From NCBI GenBank assembly GCA_965240325.2, contig OZ251228.1, positions 124,001 through 188,000 of the forward strand: a stretch of DNA of 64,000 bases, read 5' to 3'. Each line of letters starts with the position of its first letter. Position 1 is the first letter of the stretch. This stretch comes from Rebecca billardiae RCC1528 (lineage: Eukaryota; Haptophyta). A program made the position numbers and the translations under genes. The notes under the pieces are model-generated. The model was given only the letters and a program-made list of their open reading frames with translations, was not told the DNA's origin and did no database searches. Positions 15,265-24,609 of this stretch are shown piece by piece.

Positions 15265-16163
15265 ATGCCGTACGGCGGCGGCGGCGGCGGCGGCTACGGC
15301 GGCGGCGGCTACGGCGGCGGCGGCGGCGGCTATGGCGGGGCGCCCCGCGGCGGCCTCGGCCCCTCCGGCCACGACTACCGGCGCGAGGACGACGGCGGGC
15401 AGCCCATCGACGTGACCAAGGTGGACGCGATGCTCGCGGAGCGCATGCAGGCGAAGATGCAGCGCGACTTCACCACCGCCGATCGGCTGCGCGTGAGCGC
15501 GCGCGCGCTCGCGCCGCGCCGCGGGCGGCGGCGCCGCCACGCGCCACCGCGCCGGGCGCGCCACCCCGCCACCGCCTTCACCCCGCCTCCCCTCTGCGCA
15601 CGCTCGCGGTGCTGCAGACCGAGCTGCGCGCCATGGGCGTCATGGTGTTCGACAAGGAGAAGACGTGGAAAGTTGTCGGCGGCGGCGGCGGCGGGCCAGG
15701 CGGCGGCGGCGGCGGCGGGCCGCCCCTCGGCCCCCCGGGAGGCTACGGCGCGCCGCCGCCGGGCGGCGACGGCGGCGGCTATCGCGCGCCGCCCGCGGGG
15801 CCGAGCTACGGCGGTGGTGCCGGCGGCGGCGGAGGGTACGGCGGCGGCGGCGGCGGCCGTGGGTACGGCGGCGGCGGCGGCAGCGCCGCCGCCGGCGGCG
15901 GCGGCAGCGGCGGGCGCGGACGTTTCCAGGACGCGGCGTCCTACCGGCAGGCTGTGCTCGAGGGCCGCGTGCAGTACCGCGGCTCGGACGACGAGGAGGA
16001 CGGGGCCCGCGGGGGGCGCGGGCGTGGGCGCGATCGGGACCGCGATCGCGACCGCGACCGCGACCGCGGCGAGCGCGACCGCGGGTACGACGACGAGCGC
16101 GATCGTGAGCGCCGCCGCCCGCTGTCAGGCGCCGAGCCGGCCGCACCGACTCCGCCGCCGTGA
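14653..16163 (+). CDS. Gly-rich protein with duplicated CysRS-C-terminus-like module and RD/RE tail
   Basis: Three exons, 14653-14994, 15175-15492, 15618-16163, giving 401 residues. The layout is: Pro/Gly/Tyr-rich head (GGYGGGG repeats), module 1, second Gly-rich block, module 2, third Gly-rich block, charged tail of alternating Arg-Asp and Arg-Glu. Each module reads VDxxLxERxxAKMxRDF.TADRLR, an intron, then LxxMGVMVFDKEKTWK. This helical hairpin resembles the C-terminal segment of cysteinyl-tRNA synthetases (inference). Both introns (180 and 125 nt, phase 0) cut the module at exactly the same residue, so the gene grew by duplicating an exon unit. Gly-rich blocks plus an RS-like RD/RE tail suggest an RNA-associated nuclear protein, unproven. 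It is tail-to-tail with the TsaD gene. Confidence 0.75.
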
Positions 16164-16956
16164 TCGGCAAGCGCCTGCCGACGGCGCCGGCCGTTTTGAT
16201 CGTGCGCGTGGCGGAGGCATTCGCCGCCGCCACTGTGAGGCATGCTGGGGCAGCCCGAGCCTGTCTGCCCTGGCGTGCCCACGCCCCATCAAGATGTGCT
16301 GAGCAGGTCTGAATCCTGCCTGCTTGGCACGACTTGGCGACGAAGACACTCCACGTCTCGCTCACACTGCTCACCTCTCAGGACTGGGTATGGCGGCTCT
16401 GCCTGCCCGGTCGCTGCCAGGCGTCACCGGGCGTCACTGGGCCGACGTCGACGTCGTCATCGTCTTCGGACTGTTACAGTTTCAGAATTGTCGGTATGAG
16501 TATGTATCTCTAGACTATATATAGTATATATATACTCTATCGAGTACTTGTACTTTGTAGAATGTAGTTGCTGCTGTATACGAGTACCGATATCTGAGCT
16601 GTTATACTGATGATGCTGATGAATAACTCGAGTACTACGTCGTAGCTTCGTCGTAGTATTCTACTGCTACCGAAGTTGGCTAGTTGCACCGTTGCGGCAG
16701 CACTGACACTCTGACACTGCTAACTCTGTACGTCGTTAACTGTACGTTGCCATGCTGCGTTGATGAGAGTAGTCCGCGGTCCGACCGTCGTCGCCACGAT
16801 GCGGACACGATGCAGAGATCGCGACTACTTCTAATTCTGCTGCTGGCTTCAACGACAACGGTACGTCAAAGGCGGCTCCACTGCACTGGGACTGGCCTGA
16901 TGGGCCTGGCCGCCTGCGGCCTGGCCGGTGGCCGGGGCCGGGACCCCGCACCCGTC
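16164..16956. other. Convergent intergenic region with AT-rich core
   Basis: Nearly 800 bp between two stop codons. The section 16480-16700 is strongly AT-rich for this genome and contains TATATA runs and many gtac/agta words. Likely 3' flanking and terminator sequence for both neighbours; no gene or RNA seen. Confidence 0.5.
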
Positions 16957-18528
16957 TCACAGCGTGACGTGCATAGCAGGGCCGAGAGGCCACCGCGCGC
17001 GCACGTCCAGCCCGAGCGGCTCGTCGGAGACGCCGAGCTGGAGGCGCTCGATGGCCGCCCACGCGACCATCACGCCGTTGTCCGTGCACAGCCGCGGCGG
17101 CGGCACGACCAGCTCGAGGCCCTCCGCGTCGCAGACCGCCCGCAGCCGCGCGCGCAGCGCTTGGTTGGCTGCGACGCCCCCCGACACGACGAGCGTCTTG
17201 AGCTCGGGCACGTCGACCGGCGGGGCGAGGCCCGCGGGCTCGTCGGCGGCCGGCGCCGACTCGCCCGGCTCGAGCGCGCCGCCCGGCTCGCCCCCGCCCT
17301 CCGCCGCGCCCGCGCCCTCCGGCGGGGAGGGCTGGCGCTGCTGCGCGCACCAGCGCAGTGCGTACCGCAGCCTCTGCTCAACGTGCCGGATCGAAACTTC
17401 CTGGAAGCTCGCCGCCATGTCGGCGCGCTCGGCGTCGGTCGGCTCGCGGCCGAGCGCGGCGAGCCGCGTGCGCACGGCCGTCTTGAGGCCCGCGAAGGAG
17501 AAGGACGTGTCCTTCCGCTTGGACATGGGCACGGGCAGCGCGAAGCCGCCCGCGCTGCCGCCGATCGCGAGCCGCTCGAGCGCTGCGCCGCCGCCCGCGC
17601 CCACGTCCAGCCCGAGGAGCCGCGCCACCTTGTCGTACGCCTCGCCGAGCGCGTCGTCGAGCGTCGAGCCTAGGATGGCGTAGTCGCCCACGCCTCGGCA
17701 CAGCAGCAGCTGGCAATGCCCGCCCGACAGCAGCAGGCAGAGGAACGGGAAGGCGACATCGCTCGCGCGCTCGGCGCCAGGCGCGCCGCCCGATGCGGCC
17801 GCGGCGGCGGCGGCGGCGGCGTCCTCCATCCGCGCGGCGAGGCGCGTCATGAGGCAGTGCGCCTCGAGGTGGTGCACGGCAACGAACGGCTTGTTGAACT
17901 CCGCGCTGAGCTCCTGCGCGTGGCGGCAGCCCACGCGCAGGCAGATCTCCAGCCCGGGTCCGACGGTGACGCCGATGCCGTCCACCTCCGACACGGAGCT
18001 CAGGCCGGCGGCCGAGAGCGCGCGGCCGACGACGTCGGAGAGCGCCGCGGCGTGGGCGTCCCGGGCGAGCCCCGGCACCACGCCGCCCCACTCCGCGTGG
18101 ATCGCGTCCTGCTTCGCGATCGCCTCGCCCAGCACCGTGCCGTCCGAGCGCACGACAGCCGCGGCGGTGTCGTCGCACGAGGTCTCAATGCCCAGCACGG
18201 TGAACGGGCGCGTGAGGTCGGGCAGGCCGGAGCGCGCCCGGGGCTGCGCGGCGGACAGTAATTCGGCGAGCTCGCTGGAAGGGCCTACCGCCTTCGGCTG
18301 GCCGACGTTCTCGCGCCGATCCGTCACCGCGCACGATCGCGGAGCGGCGCGGCCGCCGGTCTGCGTGCTCGCGCGCACGACGGCGGCCGGGGCGGCGAGC
18401 TTCGTCGGCGTGGAAAACGGCAGCCGCACACTCGCTGTGTGCGCAGCGGCATGCCGCGCACCCACCGCCGCCCACGCGAGCATGTGCGCCAGCAGCGCGC
18501 GCGTCGTGGGCCGCGATGGCACGTGCAT
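16957..18528 (-). CDS. OSGEPL1: tRNA N6-adenosine threonylcarbamoyltransferase, organellar Qri7/TsaD type
   Basis: TsaD/Kae1/Qri7 family ASKHA-fold enzyme, 523 residues in one exon. It transfers the threonylcarbamoyl group to A37 of ANN-decoding tRNAs. Visible motifs: VLGIETSCDDTAAAVV (phosphate 1), EWGGVVPGLARDAH, the metal-binding HHLEAH (~219-224), FLCLLLSGGHCQL, FSFAGLKTAV and VSGGVAANQALR, with LCTDNGVMVAWAA near the end. About 85 N-terminal residues precede the domain, rich in Ala/Arg/Ser and lacking acids at first, fitting an organelle transit peptide; the domain reads like the bacterial/mitochondrial branch rather than cytosolic Kae1. An Ala run (~245-255) and a Pro/Gly/Ala-rich insert (~375-415) are lineage extras. 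The first in-frame ATG was used; a GTG lies 15 codons upstream. Confidence 0.92.
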   Translation of the reverse strand: MHVPSRPTTRALLAHMLAWAAVGARHAAAHTASVRLPFSTPTKLAAPAAVVRASTQTGGRAAPRSCAVTDRRENVGQPKAVGPSSELAELLSAAQPRARSGLPDLTRPFTVLGIETSCDDTAAAVVRSDGTVLGEAIAKQDAIHAEWGGVVPGLARDAHAAALSDVVGRALSAAGLSSVSEVDGIGVTVGPGLEICLRVGCRHAQELSAEFNKPFVAVHHLEAHCLMTRLAARMEDAAAAAAAAASGGAPGAERASDVAFPFLCLLLSGGHCQLLLCRGVGDYAILGSTLDDALGEAYDKVARLLGLDVGAGGGAALERLAIGGSAGGFALPVPMSKRKDTSFSFAGLKTAVRTRLAALGREPTDAERADMAASFQEVSIRHVEQRLRYALRWCAQQRQPSPPEGAGAAEGGGEPGGALEPGESAPAADEPAGLAPPVDVPELKTLVVSGGVAANQALRARLRAVCDAEGLELVVPPPRLCTDNGVMVAWAAIERLQLGVSDEPLGLDVRARWPLGPAMHVTL

Positions 18529-18633
18529 CGATCGGGCCGCCGTCCGAAACCCGACGACAGCGAGAGTCGCCACGTTCTGGTGTTGCAGCTCTCGACCAGT
18601 TCACCAGCGGTCGGCAGCGGCCAGTGGCAAGGG

Positions 18634-19731
18634 AGTCAAGGGTGCCCGCGCCCCAGTGGCGCGCTCGGCGGATGTTGGGATACACCTTTTTGCCCGCGGC
18701 CCTGCGGCGGCGGCGGCGGTGGCGTGCTCCGCTGGCGGGGCGAGCGCACGGGGCACGGCGCTGCGGGCGCGGATGTGCCCGCGAAGCCGGCGCGTGCGGA
18801 CGGGCTGTTGCGGGAGAGTATCAGGCGCCCTCCTGCGACGCGCGACTTGCGCCACGCCTCTTTCGCCTCGGCTCAGAGCAGCGCGCACGCACGCGCCGCC
18901 TCAAGGCCAGCCTTGCCGCGCCGCAGCCGACCGCGCGCGCGCCGTGCGCGGCGTGGTCGGGAAGGAACGGGCGCTGCTGCCGGGCGAGATGGCGACATCA
19001 TGGGCGCACGCCATGCCGCCCCGCGGCGCCGCGAAAGAGCACGAGAACGGATCCGCACAGCTGTTGACGAGTGCTGATTTCTTGCCGTGCCTGAAGCCAG
19101 ACCTGAGCTCGAAGAAGATGATGAAAGAGCATCAGCGCGAGGAAAGCGTCGCACCCAGCACTTCTACATGACCACGCGGTGATGAACATTCATGTAAGAG
19201 TAGCCCGCGTGCCCGTCTGGCACTGTTCTGTGTCTCAATGATCGTCCCGACAACGGTCACGACCGCGAGGCAGTGCACACCATTTGTGACAAGTCGAAAA
19301 GGCGTGCAAACGGACCGACGACACTCTCGTCAAGGCGTGGCGGGGCGGCATGGCGTGCGCCTATGACGTCGCCATCTCGCCCGGCAGCAGCGCCCGTTCC
19401 TTCCCGACCACGCCGCGCACGGCGCGCGCGCGGTCGGCTGCGGCGCGGCAAGGCTGGCCTTGAGGCGGCGCGTGCGTGCGCGCTGCTCTGAGCCGAGGCG
19501 AAAGAGGCGTGGCGCAAGTCGCGCGTCGCAGGAGGGCGCCAGATGCTCTCCCGCAACAGCCCGTCCGCACGCGCCGGCTTCGCGGGCACATCCGCGCCCG
19601 CAGCGCCGTGCCCCGTGCGCTCGCCCCGCCAGCGGAGCACGCCACCGCCGCCGCCGCCGCAGGGCCGCGGGCAAAAAGGTGTATCCCAACATCCGCCGAG
19701 CGCGCCACTGGGGCGCGGGCACCCTTGACTC
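18634..19731. repeat. Large inverted repeat IR1 (arms ~391 bp, spacer 315 bp)
   Basis: Left arm 18634-19024 and right arm 19340-19731 are near-perfect reverse complements (about five differences noticed, e.g. near 18820 and 19000). The spacer 19025-19339 is unique and lower in GC. The outer end of the right arm directly abuts repeat R copy 2. The arms hold no recognisable coding sequence. The left arm begins about 105 bp upstream of the TsaD start, so it overlaps that promoter region. Single-stranded or transcribed DNA here could fold into a hairpin of nearly 400 bp. Confidence 0.9.
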
Positions 19732-19985
19732 ATTCTATGATTTAACGACACAGGTAGGACGGCGCAGGTCTCCTGATTCGTCGTCGGCAGTGCCCGATCG
19801 TCGACGACACGAAGTCGGCGCTGGTGGCAGAGCATAGCCTGAACCGCGATCGAATGGCTTGAGCGCGGCCTTGAGCTGCTGGAGCGCGATCCACCTGCGC
19901 TGCGCGGCTCGCATGGACCTGCTGTGCCCCGAGCGAGGGCGAGGGTGCAGGTCCGGATGTCAGACGGCCGTCTCAGCCGCTGGGC
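19731..19985 (-). repeat. Dispersed repeat R, copy 2
   Basis: Reverse-complement copy of 14163-14410, with a few substitutions and one 3-nt insertion. It keeps an open frame 19914-19735 (59 residues) matching that of copy 1. It joins the right arm of IR1 without a gap. Confidence 0.75.
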
Positions 19986-20069
19986 CCTGGCGGGTGATCC
20001 GGCGGTGATGTAGTCGTCCCCGTGTGCCCTGCGCGGCCGCGTGCGCGCTTGCCGCTCTGCTCAGCTGGC

Positions 20070-20110
20070 TAATTCTATGATTTAAAGACACAGGCACGAG
20101 GGCGCAGCTC
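20070..20110 (-). repeat. Dispersed repeat R, terminal fragment
   Basis: About 40 bp matching only the conserved end of repeat R (ATTCTATGATTTAAAGACACAG read on the + strand, here with one change), with no trace of the 58-codon frame. Confidence 0.5.
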
Positions 20111-20171
20111 TGGCTGCCCTTGCCAGTGGGGCGGGTTTTCCTTTTTCGATTGAGGATTTCAACTCGCGAGC

Positions 20172-20198
20172 ATGGCGGACGCCGCCAACGGCGCCTGA
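20172..20198 (+). promoter_or_regulatory. Short upstream open reading frame
   Basis: An ATG followed by seven codons and TGA (MADAANGA), ending three bases before the next gene's ATG. If it lies in the 5' leader it could lower translation of the downstream frame. Its role is inferred from position only. Confidence 0.35.
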
Positions 20199-20201
20199 GC
20201 G

Positions 20202-20870
20202 ATGGCCGTGGACTGCGTCCGCGCCGATCGGCTGCTGCCGATGCTGGCCGTGGCATCGGTGGTGCTCGTCGTCGTGCGCGTGCATCTTGAGCTCGGCGTG
20301 ATCGAAGCGCGCGAGGCGGCGCGCATCGGGAGCGACGCCGGCATGGGGTGGCTGGGCAGGCGGCGCGCGGCGCGTCGCGCGCGCAAAGCCGGCGTGATCG
20401 ACGAGCGGACCATGCACAGGATGATGGTGCAGGCCGGCCCCGTGCCGGCTGCCGAGGCGTTCAAGGACGAGGACGGCAGCGGCCTGCGCGACCACGACCC
20501 CAACGAGCGCAACGAGCTCGTCATGCCCCTCGCGCTCTCGCGAAGAGCGCTCGCGAAATTCCTGGACTGCACCGCGGAGCACAGCGAGGACTACTGCCGC
20601 GAGCTGCTGGAGAAGCGCGGCGAGCGCGGCAACGGCACCGCCGAGGCGAAGAAGGCCGACCCGCAGGTGCGCTGGATGAACAAGTGCGACCGCGCCTGCC
20701 AGCCCGCCTGCCTCTCGCAGTGCAAGCAGCGGCGGACCGAGCTGCAAGAGGCGCAGCTCGTCAGCCAGACGGGCGAGGGCATGGAGCGCTTCTGCGCGAC
20801 GCAGTGCAACAACCTCTGCCTGCAGAAGTGCCAGAAGCTGGCGCGCGAGGCGCTCGTGCCACTCGGCTAG
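20202..20870 (+). CDS. Hypothetical membrane-anchored Cys-rich protein
   Basis: A 222-residue single-exon frame. Residues ~12-27 (LPMLAVASVVLVVVRVHL) form one hydrophobic span near the N-terminus, so a signal anchor is likely. Two basic clusters follow (GRRRAARRARK). The C-terminal third has regularly spaced cysteines: CDRACQPACLSQC and later CATQCNNLCLQKCQK, each C-x3-C-x3-C-x3-C or similar, which fits a helical hairpin with paired disulfides (CHCH-like spacing is not exact). Two further Cys lie at ~127 and ~137. No family was recognised. Codon use matches neighbours and the frame is well ordered, which supports a real gene. It is bracketed by inverted repeats IR1 and IR2. Confidence 0.6.
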   Translation: MAVDCVRADRLLPMLAVASVVLVVVRVHLELGVIEAREAARIGSDAGMGWLGRRRAARRARKAGVIDERTMHRMMVQAGPVPAAEAFKDEDGSGLRDHDPNERNELVMPLALSRRALAKFLDCTAEHSEDYCRELLEKRGERGNGTAEAKKADPQVRWMNKCDRACQPACLSQCKQRRTELQEAQLVSQTGEGMERFCATQCNNLCLQKCQKLAREALVPLG

Positions 20871-21291
20871 CGCGTGCTGACGCCGGCCTCGTGCTGGCTG
20901 GATGGATGGCGAGCGCGGCCTGCCACGCTACTGCCTCACAATCACATCGTCATCTGATGACATCAGCACACCCTGCGTGATCACTATCAGTTCGGGGCCC
21001 GCTGTCTGCTGAGTCAGCTGAGTGCTGGACTGCTCATGCTGGACTGCTGAGCTCAGCGATGCCAGCGCGCATGCCAGCGCGCAGGGCGCAGTCGCGCACA
21101 TTGGCCGGCGGCTGGAGCCGCCTGGAGGCCGGGCAGACGCTCAGACTCACCGCTCACAGACTCACTCGCATGCTGAAGTCAGAGTATGGGGGTAACGCGA
21201 TGATTGTCATCGATTGTCATTGTCATCATCACTCACTCTCTAGTCATTGTATCATGACGAACAGCGGTGCTGCGCTCTCAAGACACCTACC

Positions 21292-22370
21292 GCAAGGGTG
21301 GTCAGGGTCGCCGACTCCAGCGGAGGCCGGCGCCGGAGCTTCACCTCCGATTTTTTGCAGCGGCGCGGCGCGCGGGGCCGCCGCCGCTGTGGCGGGCCGC
21401 TCGGGGCGTGCACGGCGTGGGCTCGTGCGGCCGCTGCCGCGCACGTCGAGCGATCCGGCGCGGGCTCGCGGCTTGTCGATGGCCTCGCGCGCCGCAGCGC
21501 GACGCGCGCCTTGCCTAGCTTCGCCTGTCTCGCGCCTTGGCCGCCGTGCACGCGTGCGCCGCCAAACCGCAAGCTCGGCATACCTCTCAGCCGAGCGTGC
21601 ACGTGCCTTGCGCGACGCGACGCGGGCATTGCCGCCAGGCGATGTAGGCGTAGTGCGAGCGCGCGCCGTGAAGCCTCGGCGCGGATCGAGAGTGTCTTCA
21701 ACGTCTCGGTCAGCTGTCGACAACTGCTGACGCATCAACCACCAATGGACATCACGGTCCTCCGTTGAACGATGGGCTATCGCGACGCTGCGACTCGTGA
21801 AGACTAGTCGAGCGTTGTAGCCAAAACGACGAACGCCACTATGACGTGTGTGTGAGCCTTGCGTGACGATGCGACGTGACGATCGCCCCGGCAAGAGAGT
21901 CAGTCGTGCAGCTTTCAGCACTGCTCAACGAACAGACGGTCCACGCGCGTACGCGGCAGCATTTCATTGTTCTCGATCCGCGCCGAGGCTTTACGGCGCG
22001 CGCTCGCACTACGCCTACATCGCCTGGCGGCGATGCCCGCGTCGCGTCGCGCAAGGCACGTGCACGCTCGGCTGAGAGGTATGCCGAGCTTGCGGTTTGG
22101 CGGCGCACGCGTGCACGGCGGCCAAGGCGCGAGACAGGCGAAGCTAGGCAAGGCGCGCGTCGCGCTGCGGCGCGCGAGGCCATCGACAAGCCGCGAGCCC
22201 GCGCCGGATCGCTCGGCGTGCGCGGCAGCGGCCGCACGAGCCCACGCCGTGCACGCCCCGAGCGGCCCGCCACAGCGGCGGCGGCCCCGCGCGCCGCGCC
22301 GCTGCAAAAAATCGGAGGTGAAGCTCCGGCGCCGGCCTCCGCTGGAGTCGGCGACCCTGACCACCCTTGC
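21292..22370. repeat. Large inverted repeat IR2 (arms 400 bp, spacer 279 bp)
   Basis: Left arm 21292-21691 and right arm 21971-22370 are reverse complements with only a handful of differences over 400 bp. The spacer 21692-21970 is lower in GC. The right arm ends 76 bp before the start codon of the coiled-coil gene. Both IR1 and IR2 arms begin at their outer edge with CAAGGGTG and hold a T-run followed by TTTTTGC some 50-65 bp in, and arm and spacer lengths are alike, suggesting one type of element. Confidence 0.9.
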
Positions 22371-22446
22371 CTACCGGACCGGCTCCGAACGCTGCCGAGT
22401 GGCGCCGAACCTGCGCGCGCGACGGCACCTCATCGCCGCGAGCGCC

Positions 22447-23244
22447 ATGCGGATCGTCGAGGCATCGAGTCCGACGGGTGCGGACGAGGCACTCATCAAG
22501 GGCCTCGAGGAGCAGAACCGCGCGCTCCAGCGCCACGTCGCGTGGCTCAGCACCGAGCTCAGCCGCGTGGCAGCTGACGAGGCGCGCGTGCGCGAGCAGA
22601 CGGCAGAGGTGACCACCCGGCTGGTGCCTGACGGTGCCGTGTCGATGGACGAGGTGAGGGCGCTGCGCAAGCGCCTCGTGGAGGCCACGGACATCCTCGT
22701 GCAGGAGAAGGCGAGGGCCTCCGCGGCCGAGCTCACCCTGCAGTCCACGCAGGAGACGCTCCGCAAGCGCGAGGACCAGGTGCTGCAGCTGTCGGAGCAG
22801 CTCGGTCGGGCCGGCTCGCACCTCAAGGAGCAGGCGGAGGCCGTGGCGGCGTGGAAGGCGGCGCAGGCGAGCCCGCCGCCCCCGCTGCCCCCTGCCGACC
22901 TCACCGAGGCCAAATTCGCCATGCAGCAGCGGCTGATCGAGAGCCTCACCCACGAGCTCGAGCAGCGCACGCTCGAGCTGAACGGCACCAAGTCTGCCCT
23001 CGAGGTCTGGGAGGCGAGGCACATGGTGTGGGAGCAGGGCGTCGACCTGGCGCGCAGCCGGGTCGCGTCGAAGGGCTCGCGCCTGAACGTCGCCGGGCCG
23101 AGCACCGACCCGCTCCCCGGCCTCGGCCACGTCGAGAGCTCCAAGTCGCTGGTCGAGGCGGAGCGCGCGTGGCGGGAAAGATGCGAGCAGACGCGCCGCT
23201 ACCCGCACACGGCGGGCAACGGCATCGTCGGGCCGCTCGGCTGA
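22447..23244 (+). CDS. Hypothetical coiled-coil protein
   Basis: 265 residues, one exon from the first ATG in frame. Residues ~15-140 and ~155-200 show heptad-like Leu/Ala spacing with abundant Glu, Gln, Lys and Arg (LIKGLEEQNRALQRHVAWL, LRKREDQVLQLSEQLGRAG), broken by a Pro-rich hinge (PPPPLPPADL). The C-terminal ~60 residues are less ordered. No catalytic motif or membrane segment is present. A structural or scaffold role is likely, but no family was recognised. Its upstream region is the right arm of IR2, so the promoter must lie within or next to that repeat. Confidence 0.65.
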   Translation: MRIVEASSPTGADEALIKGLEEQNRALQRHVAWLSTELSRVAADEARVREQTAEVTTRLVPDGAVSMDEVRALRKRLVEATDILVQEKARASAAELTLQSTQETLRKREDQVLQLSEQLGRAGSHLKEQAEAVAAWKAAQASPPPPLPPADLTEAKFAMQQRLIESLTHELEQRTLELNGTKSALEVWEARHMVWEQGVDLARSRVASKGSRLNVAGPSTDPLPGLGHVESSKSLVEAERAWRERCEQTRRYPHTAGNGIVGPLG

Positions 23245-24137
23245 CGGGCGGGGCATGCGCCCGCCTGGTGGACGCGCCTGCCCCCCCTGCCGCTGGTCGG
23301 CGCGCGAGCTGGCGGCGCGCAGGCATGCCGAATAAGGCGGAAGGCACGTGCCGCGCGCCGCTGCTCGGTCAATCAATCAACAGGCTTCGTACTAGTTCGT
23401 AGACTGACGAGTGAGTCTGAGAGTGAGTGACGACACTGCTGTGACTGACGATGTGATCCATACTACTGTCATATCCGCCATGACCCGTTGCAATAAGCGT
23501 GAGCGCCGAAAAAACGACACTTCTGCGGCCTAGAGTGACGATAGTCTTGCCGGCGGCGGCGGCGGCGGCGGGAGCGTGACAGTGCGTCTACCATCACATT
23601 CCGTTTAGCGCGCTACGCCGCGCGTGCCGGGTAGTGCCCCCGGCCCGCCGCAGCAGCAGTCGACAAGTAGTGAAGAGACGATGACCGCGGACGCAGCGCC
23701 GCAGTACAGCCTGCATCCACTTGCAGCGCGGCGCGCACTGTAGTTGCACTTGCAGCGCTCGCGCTCAGCGAGCATGGGCGTGCGCTCAGGCGTGTCAAGT
23801 GCTGTGTCGTCGGCGCGCTTCGCCTGTCACCTCGCGCACCCGTGCACGCAGCTTCATCGTCTTCATGAGGACTGCTCGGTGCTGCTGTCGCCATCCGACC
23901 CGAGTCCGCGGTCGCGCGGCGCGCGCGGTGGCAGCTGTGCACCGCAGAGTGTCACCGCTGCTGCTTCGCAGCAGTCGTCAGCAGTTGCGTCGTCATCCTC
24001 CTCGTCGTCGGCTTCCACTGCCGCAAGAGGGAACGCTGCCAAAGCTGCAGTTGGGAGGCAAGTCCTTCTCTCTTCCCACCGCGGCGCGCGCGTTGTGACA
24101 GCCCTCCCCGTTTGGCTTCTCTTGACCACCTGCTGAG
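23245..24137. other. Intergenic region, no gene recognised
   Basis: About 900 bp. Open frames on both strands between 23700 and 24130 are Ser/Ala-rich and unconvincing. The stretch 23980-24030 is rich in tcctcgtcgtc-type words. Nothing else can be supported. Confidence 0.4.
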
Positions 24138-24278
24138 GGTTTTGCAGCTCGATCTCGGCAACGGCACCACCTGGCGACGAACGGATTGGATTGGTGCACG
24201 GGGAATTGGATTCCCCGTGCACCAATCCGCTCGGTTCGTCGCGCCCGGCCGCCATCGCCCAGCGCTAGTTGCAAAACC
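24138..24278. repeat. Foldback (palindromic) element
   Basis: The outer ends GGTTTTGCA and TGCAAAACC are inverted, and the centre is an 18-bp perfect stem (24189-24206 with 24210-24227) around a 3-base loop, extended by a second paired block (GCGACGAAC with GTTCGTCGC). The whole 141 bp could fold into one long hairpin, as in small foldback or MITE elements. Confidence 0.75.
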
Positions 24279-24394
24279 GTATTTTCACCGGTACGTCGCA
24301 TTTTCACCGCCCTACGGTCACTCACCCGTGCAACGGGTCCCATATGATGTCGTCGTCGGATATATGATAGTCTTATAAGTACGATGACGAATAT

Positions 24395-24466
24395 GACCGC
24401 GTTCCGCGGTCCTTTTCCGTAGAACGAACGTAGTTCGGGGCCCGCGGTGGCGGTGCACCCTCCGTC
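24395..24466 (+). repeat. Repeat family A, copy 1
   Basis: About 70 bp beginning GACCGCGTTCCGCGGTCC next to an AT-rich tract and running through GGGGCCCGCGG into a GTGCACCCTCCGTCG-type end. Other copies: 28388-28448 (-), 30862-30923 (-), 37970-38040 (+), 44577-44635 (+). This copy has a small insertion within the GCGGTGCACC part. Confidence 0.8.
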
Positions 24467-24609
24467 GCAGTCGTCCCGTACACGTGTAACTAGACTCCAT
24501 CCAGCGGCGCGCCGCCCCAGCGCCGCGCCGCCGCCGGCGTGCGCCGAGTGTGGATGTCGGTCGTCGGCCGAGCTGCCCTCATCACAGACGGCCCTTACCT
24601 GACCCCCTG

